DNA from: an uncultured Alphaproteobacteria bacterium
GTDB lineage: Bacteria > Pseudomonadota > Alphaproteobacteria > Bin95
Assembly (NCBI GenBank): GCA_913060845.1
Contig: CAJXVF010000066.1
Span: 1-8,635, forward strand
Direction of reading: 5' to 3'
DNA length: 8,635 bases
The stretch's first letter is position 1; each line of letters begins with the position of its first letter. Below are positions 6,363-8,635 of the stretch, in pieces. Below the pieces are notes generated by a model. That model saw only the letters and a program-made list of their open reading frames with translations, searched no databases and was not told the origin of the DNA. Made by a program: the position numbers and the translations under genes.

Positions 6363-6410
6363 GGGCAATTTATCCCGACTAATCTGATTCAGATTGGTCG
6401 GGAATTGCCC
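6363..6410. terminator. second long hairpin between convergent genes
   Basis: GGGCAATT (6363-6370) pairs with AATTGCCC (6403-6410). CCCGACTAATCT (6374-6385) pairs with AGATTGGTCGGG (6391-6402) through one G-T pair. The bulge is TAT and the loop GATTC. It abuts the stop codon of the EamA gene and would form in transcripts from either side. It has no flanking T tract on either strand. Confidence 0.5.
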
Positions 6411-7294
6411 TAGTCGGGCTTTGGTCCGCCCGCAGCAGGTTTGCGCTGCACCAACCAAATCCCCGCCATCGCGACGACAAACCCGGCAATAGCTTCCGGC
6501 CGTAAAGTTTCGCCAAGGATCAAGAACGCCAGGATCGCGGCGACGGCGGGCGTGAGATAGAAATTCGACGCGACTTTGCCTGCAGCGCCATGTTTCAACA
6601 TCAACAAATACAAACCCATCCCGCCAAGCGACACGCCGATGGTGAGGTAGCCCAGGGCCATAAACGCAGCCGGGGTCCAATCAATGCGCGGCGTTTCAAC
6701 CAGCCCCATAATGACGAAGCAAAGCACAGCGGAAGCGGCCATTTGGGTCGCGTTGGTGGCGAGCAATGGCAATCCCCGCGCTGCATAGGCATGCCAGATC
6801 GTGCCGAACGTCATCGCAAGCACACCTGCAAATGCAGCGGCCAGCCCAACACCAACATCCAGCGTCAGATAATCCATGCCAGCGACAAGGCCCACACCGA
6901 GAATGCCCAAAAGGAAACCCAGCCACTGCAATGGACTGAACCGTTCACCCAGCACGGGGCCGGAAATCAGTGCAGTCAGGATTGGTGTTAGGGAGCCAAC
7001 AAGGGCAGTGGTGGCAGCGGATACTTCCTGCATCGCTGTGAAAAACAGGCCGAGATAGAGGCCGTTCATCAGAACGCCAGCGCCGACGACGCCAGCCCAG
7101 CGCTGCCGAAAACCTCGCCAATCTGGATTTTTCTCACGGATGCACAACGCCAGAACAAGCAGCAACAATGCCGCTAGGACGAAACGGATTGTCAGCAGCG
7201 CCCAGGGCGTGAAATCGGGCAAGCCGCCGCGCGCAGCAACGAACGCGCCGCTCCAGATCAGAACGAAGATAAGGGGCGCTATGCGCAGCAGCAT
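6410..7294 (-). CDS. EamA/DMT-family transporter
   Basis: Inner-membrane carrier of the drug/metabolite transporter superfamily, 294 residues, with ten predicted hydrophobic helices and two EamA repeats. The first repeat ends in SAATTALVGSLTPILTALIS, then LGERFSPLQWLGFLLGILGV (about 91-135). The second has YLTPAVAAILAFLILGETL and a terminal helix GFVVAMAGIWLV (about 245-282). The P...E pattern in both halves is typical. The C-terminus is short and hydrophilic. Relatives export amino acids, metabolites or drugs, but substrate cannot be read from sequence. The ATG at 7294 has no obvious ribosome site, although MLLRIAPLIFVLIWSGAF is a normal EamA beginning. It diverges from the copper ATPase and its stop codon overlaps the hairpin element, so it is probably a single-gene transcript. 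Confidence 0.93.
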   Translation of the reverse strand: MLLRIAPLIFVLIWSGAFVAARGGLPDFTPWALLTIRFVLAALLLLVLALCIREKNPDWRGFRQRWAGVVGAGVLMNGLYLGLFFTAMQEVSAATTALVGSLTPILTALISGPVLGERFSPLQWLGFLLGILGVGLVAGMDYLTLDVGVGLAAAFAGVLAMTFGTIWHAYAARGLPLLATNATQMAASAVLCFVIMGLVETPRIDWTPAAFMALGYLTIGVSLGGMGLYLLMLKHGAAGKVASNFYLTPAVAAILAFLILGETLRPEAIAGFVVAMAGIWLVQRKPAAGGPKPD

Positions 7295-7329
7295 TTCGGG
7301 CTAATTCAATCAGCAGGTACAAAGCTGAG

Positions 7330-7362
7330 CTTGACCCTACAGGATCAGGCGCGCAGGTAAAG
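7330..7362 (+). promoter_or_regulatory. candidate promoter/operator of the copper ATPase
   Basis: CTTGACC (7330-7336) and GGTAAAG (7356-7362) form an inverted repeat with one mismatch and a 19-base gap. TTGACC would serve as a -35. Inside it, TGACCCT (7332-7338) and AGGATCA (7341-7347) form a second imperfect dyad. CueR/HmrR-type copper regulators act at TTGACC promoters with long spacers and a dyad inside. Here the arms are about four bases further apart than in the E. coli copA site as I recall it, so the regulator is uncertain. Confidence 0.35.
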
Positions 7363-7382
7363 AACCGGCATTACAGGAACCA

Positions 7383-8635
7383 ATGAAAATGCCCGATAGC
7401 GGCCAATTGCGGACGATCTCGCTGGATGTCGGCGGCATGCACTGCGCTGGATGCGCGGCGTCCGTCGAACGCGCGCTGCGGGCAACCAATGGCGTTGCCG
7501 ACGCACGGGTGAATCTGGCCGTCGAGCGTGCGGATATTGATGTCGCGGATGGCGGTGCGAGCCCTGCTGAGCTTGAACACGCTGTCATCACCGCAGGATA
7601 CCGCGCCACCGCCCGCACCGCTGGCCGCGCCGCCGCCGAAGCCCGCCGCATGGAAAAACGCGCTGAAGCGGACGCAGAAGCCCGGCGCGACCGGATGCAT
7701 TTGATCATCGCAGCCATTCTAACCGCCCCCCTGCTTGCCCAGATGATCCCAATGGCGCTGGGTTCGCCGATGCATATTCCAGGCTGGATTCAGGCAGCAC
7801 TAGCAGCACCAGTGCAGTTCTGGATCGGTGCGCGATTTTACCGGGGTGCATGGGCCAGCATGAAATCCCGTGCGCCCGGCATGGATATCCTGGTGGCACT
7901 GGGCACCAGCGCCGCCTATGGCTACAGCCTCGCGGTGGTATTTGGGTTCGGTCCAGCAGATGCAGGCCTGTATTTTGAAGGCGCTGCAGCGGTCATCTTG
8001 TTCGTGGTGCTGGGCAAAACATTGGAAAGCCGGGCGCGCCGGAATGCAGTGCAAGGCTTGGAAGCGCTGCTGGTTCTCCGCCCCAATGAAGCCCATCGCG
8101 TCTTGGCGGACGGCAGTACCGAAACCATCCCGGCAGATGATGTTCAGGCGGGCGATATCCTGCTGATCCGGCCCGGAGAGCGTGCGCCGGTGGACGGCAT
8201 AATCGTTGATGGCCTGTCCGAATTCGATGAATCGCTGGTGACCGGCGAAAGCTTGGCCCTACCAAAAGGCACTGGGGACCGCGTGGCTGAAGGCGCCGTC
8301 AATGGCTCAGGCATGGTCCGGCTGGAAGCGACCCGCGTTGGCGAGGATGGCACCATCGCCCGGATCGCCCGGCTGGTGGAAGCGGCTGAGGGCGCACAAG
8401 CACCGACGCAAAAGCTGGTTGACCGGATCAGTGCGGTCTTTGCGCCCGTCGTGCTAGCGCTGGCAGCGCTCGCCTTTACCGGATGGTTGATCATCGATGG
8501 CGATCTTGAACACGCCATCGTCGCCGCCGTCTCTACCCTCGTAATCGCCTGCCCCTGCGCGCTTGGCCTTGCCGTGCCCGCGGTGACGACGGCGGCATCG
8601 GGCAGGCTGTTCTGCAAGGGCATGCTGATCAAGGA
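7383..8635 (+). CDS. copA: copper-type P1B ATPase (3' end outside window)
   Basis: Inner-membrane heavy-metal pump that would export Cu(I) using ATP. 417 codons are visible with no stop, about half of a normal CopA. The N-terminal metal-binding domain carries GMHCAGC (Cys21, Cys24). A basic/acidic linker follows, then membrane helices including MDILVALGTSAAYGYSLAVV (167-186) and the PGERAPVDG actuator segment. TGES (287-290) is the dephosphorylation motif. Cys390-Pro-Cys392 in IACPCALGLAVP is the transmembrane metal site. The phosphorylation Asp (DKTG) lies beyond the window. The residues after CPC read AVP rather than the usual ATP, followed by SGRLFCKGMLIK, a pattern I associate with FixI/CopA2-type oxidase-assembly pumps; the MDILVALGTSAAYGYS helix is CopA-like. 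AGGA at 7375-7378 is 4 bases from ATG 7383 and 10 from an in-frame ATG at 7389. Confidence 0.93.
   Translation, partial: MKMPDSGQLRTISLDVGGMHCAGCAASVERALRATNGVADARVNLAVERADIDVADGGASPAELEHAVITAGYRATARTAGRAAAEARRMEKRAEADAEARRDRMHLIIAAILTAPLLAQMIPMALGSPMHIPGWIQAALAAPVQFWIGARFYRGAWASMKSRAPGMDILVALGTSAAYGYSLAVVFGFGPADAGLYFEGAAAVILFVVLGKTLESRARRNAVQGLEALLVLRPNEAHRVLADGSTETIPADDVQAGDILLIRPGERAPVDGIIVDGLSEFDESLVTGESLALPKGTGDRVAEGAVNGSGMVRLEATRVGEDGTIARIARLVEAAEGAQAPTQKLVDRISAVFAPVVLALAALAFTGWLIIDGDLEHAIVAAVSTLVIACPCALGLAVPAVTTAASGRLFCKGMLIK

Larger units (their letters stand above)
6308..6413. repeat. paired-hairpin intergenic element bounded by CTAG
   Basis: Two large hairpins (6311-6347 and 6363-6410) fill the whole gap between converging genes. 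CTAG occurs exactly at both ends (6308-6311 and 6410-6413). Because CTAG is its own complement, it supplies a TAG stop to the plus-strand gene on the left and to the minus-strand gene on the right. Both hairpins have an 8-bp outer stem, a 3-base one-sided bulge and a longer or equal inner stem. This looks like a small non-coding palindromic (REP- or MITE-like) element with a possible 4-base target duplication. Copies elsewhere are needed to prove it. Confidence 0.5.

Noticed and set aside
6009..6680. A 223-residue minus-strand frame across the hairpins
   Set aside because: It lies antisense to the PilO/PilP-like gene, runs through both hairpins and into the EamA gene in another phase, and has no recognisable motifs.

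Overview
The window looks like the chromosome of a GC-rich Gram-negative bacterium. I suspect an alphaproteobacterium, possibly sphingomonad-like. That rests on protein style and on the intergenic palindromes, not on any rRNA or marker gene, so it is a soft inference. No tRNA, rRNA, CRISPR array or transposase gene was seen.

Left arm (1-3014, minus strand): a tight four-gene operon transcribed leftwards. Its order is a ketopantoate-reductase-like dehydrogenase, 3-oxoacid CoA-transferase subunit A, subunit B, and an alpha/beta hydrolase that runs off the left edge. The first three overlap by 4 and 8 bases and the fourth follows after a 29-base gap, so they probably form one catabolic unit acting on an oxo or hydroxy acid. 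A 126-base divergent region with a 12-base perfect palindrome separates this operon from a small tandem CDGSH iron-sulfur protein (3141-3380, plus).

Centre (3485-6311, plus): the most striking part. One 746-residue frame reads as a PilM-like actin-fold domain, a PilN-like membrane and periplasmic segment (together GspL-like), and then a second membrane segment that looks like the start of PilO. The next frame (5766-6311) reads as the rest of PilO followed by a PilP-like domain. The PilO domain is split by an apparent one-base frameshift near 5723. Together this is a compressed PilM-N-O-P (or GspL-M-C-like) inner-membrane alignment module. No secretin, ATPase or pilin gene lies beside it.

Between 6311 and 6410 two long hairpins sit back to back, flanked by CTAG on both sides. 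Each CTAG supplies the TAG stop of the converging gene next to it, which suggests a small palindromic repeat element that may also terminate transcription from both sides.

Right arm: an EamA/DMT-family exporter (6410-7294, minus) diverges from a copper-type P1B ATPase (7383 to the right edge, plus, truncated). The 88-base gap between them holds a TTGACC-containing inverted repeat that could be a metal-responsive operator.
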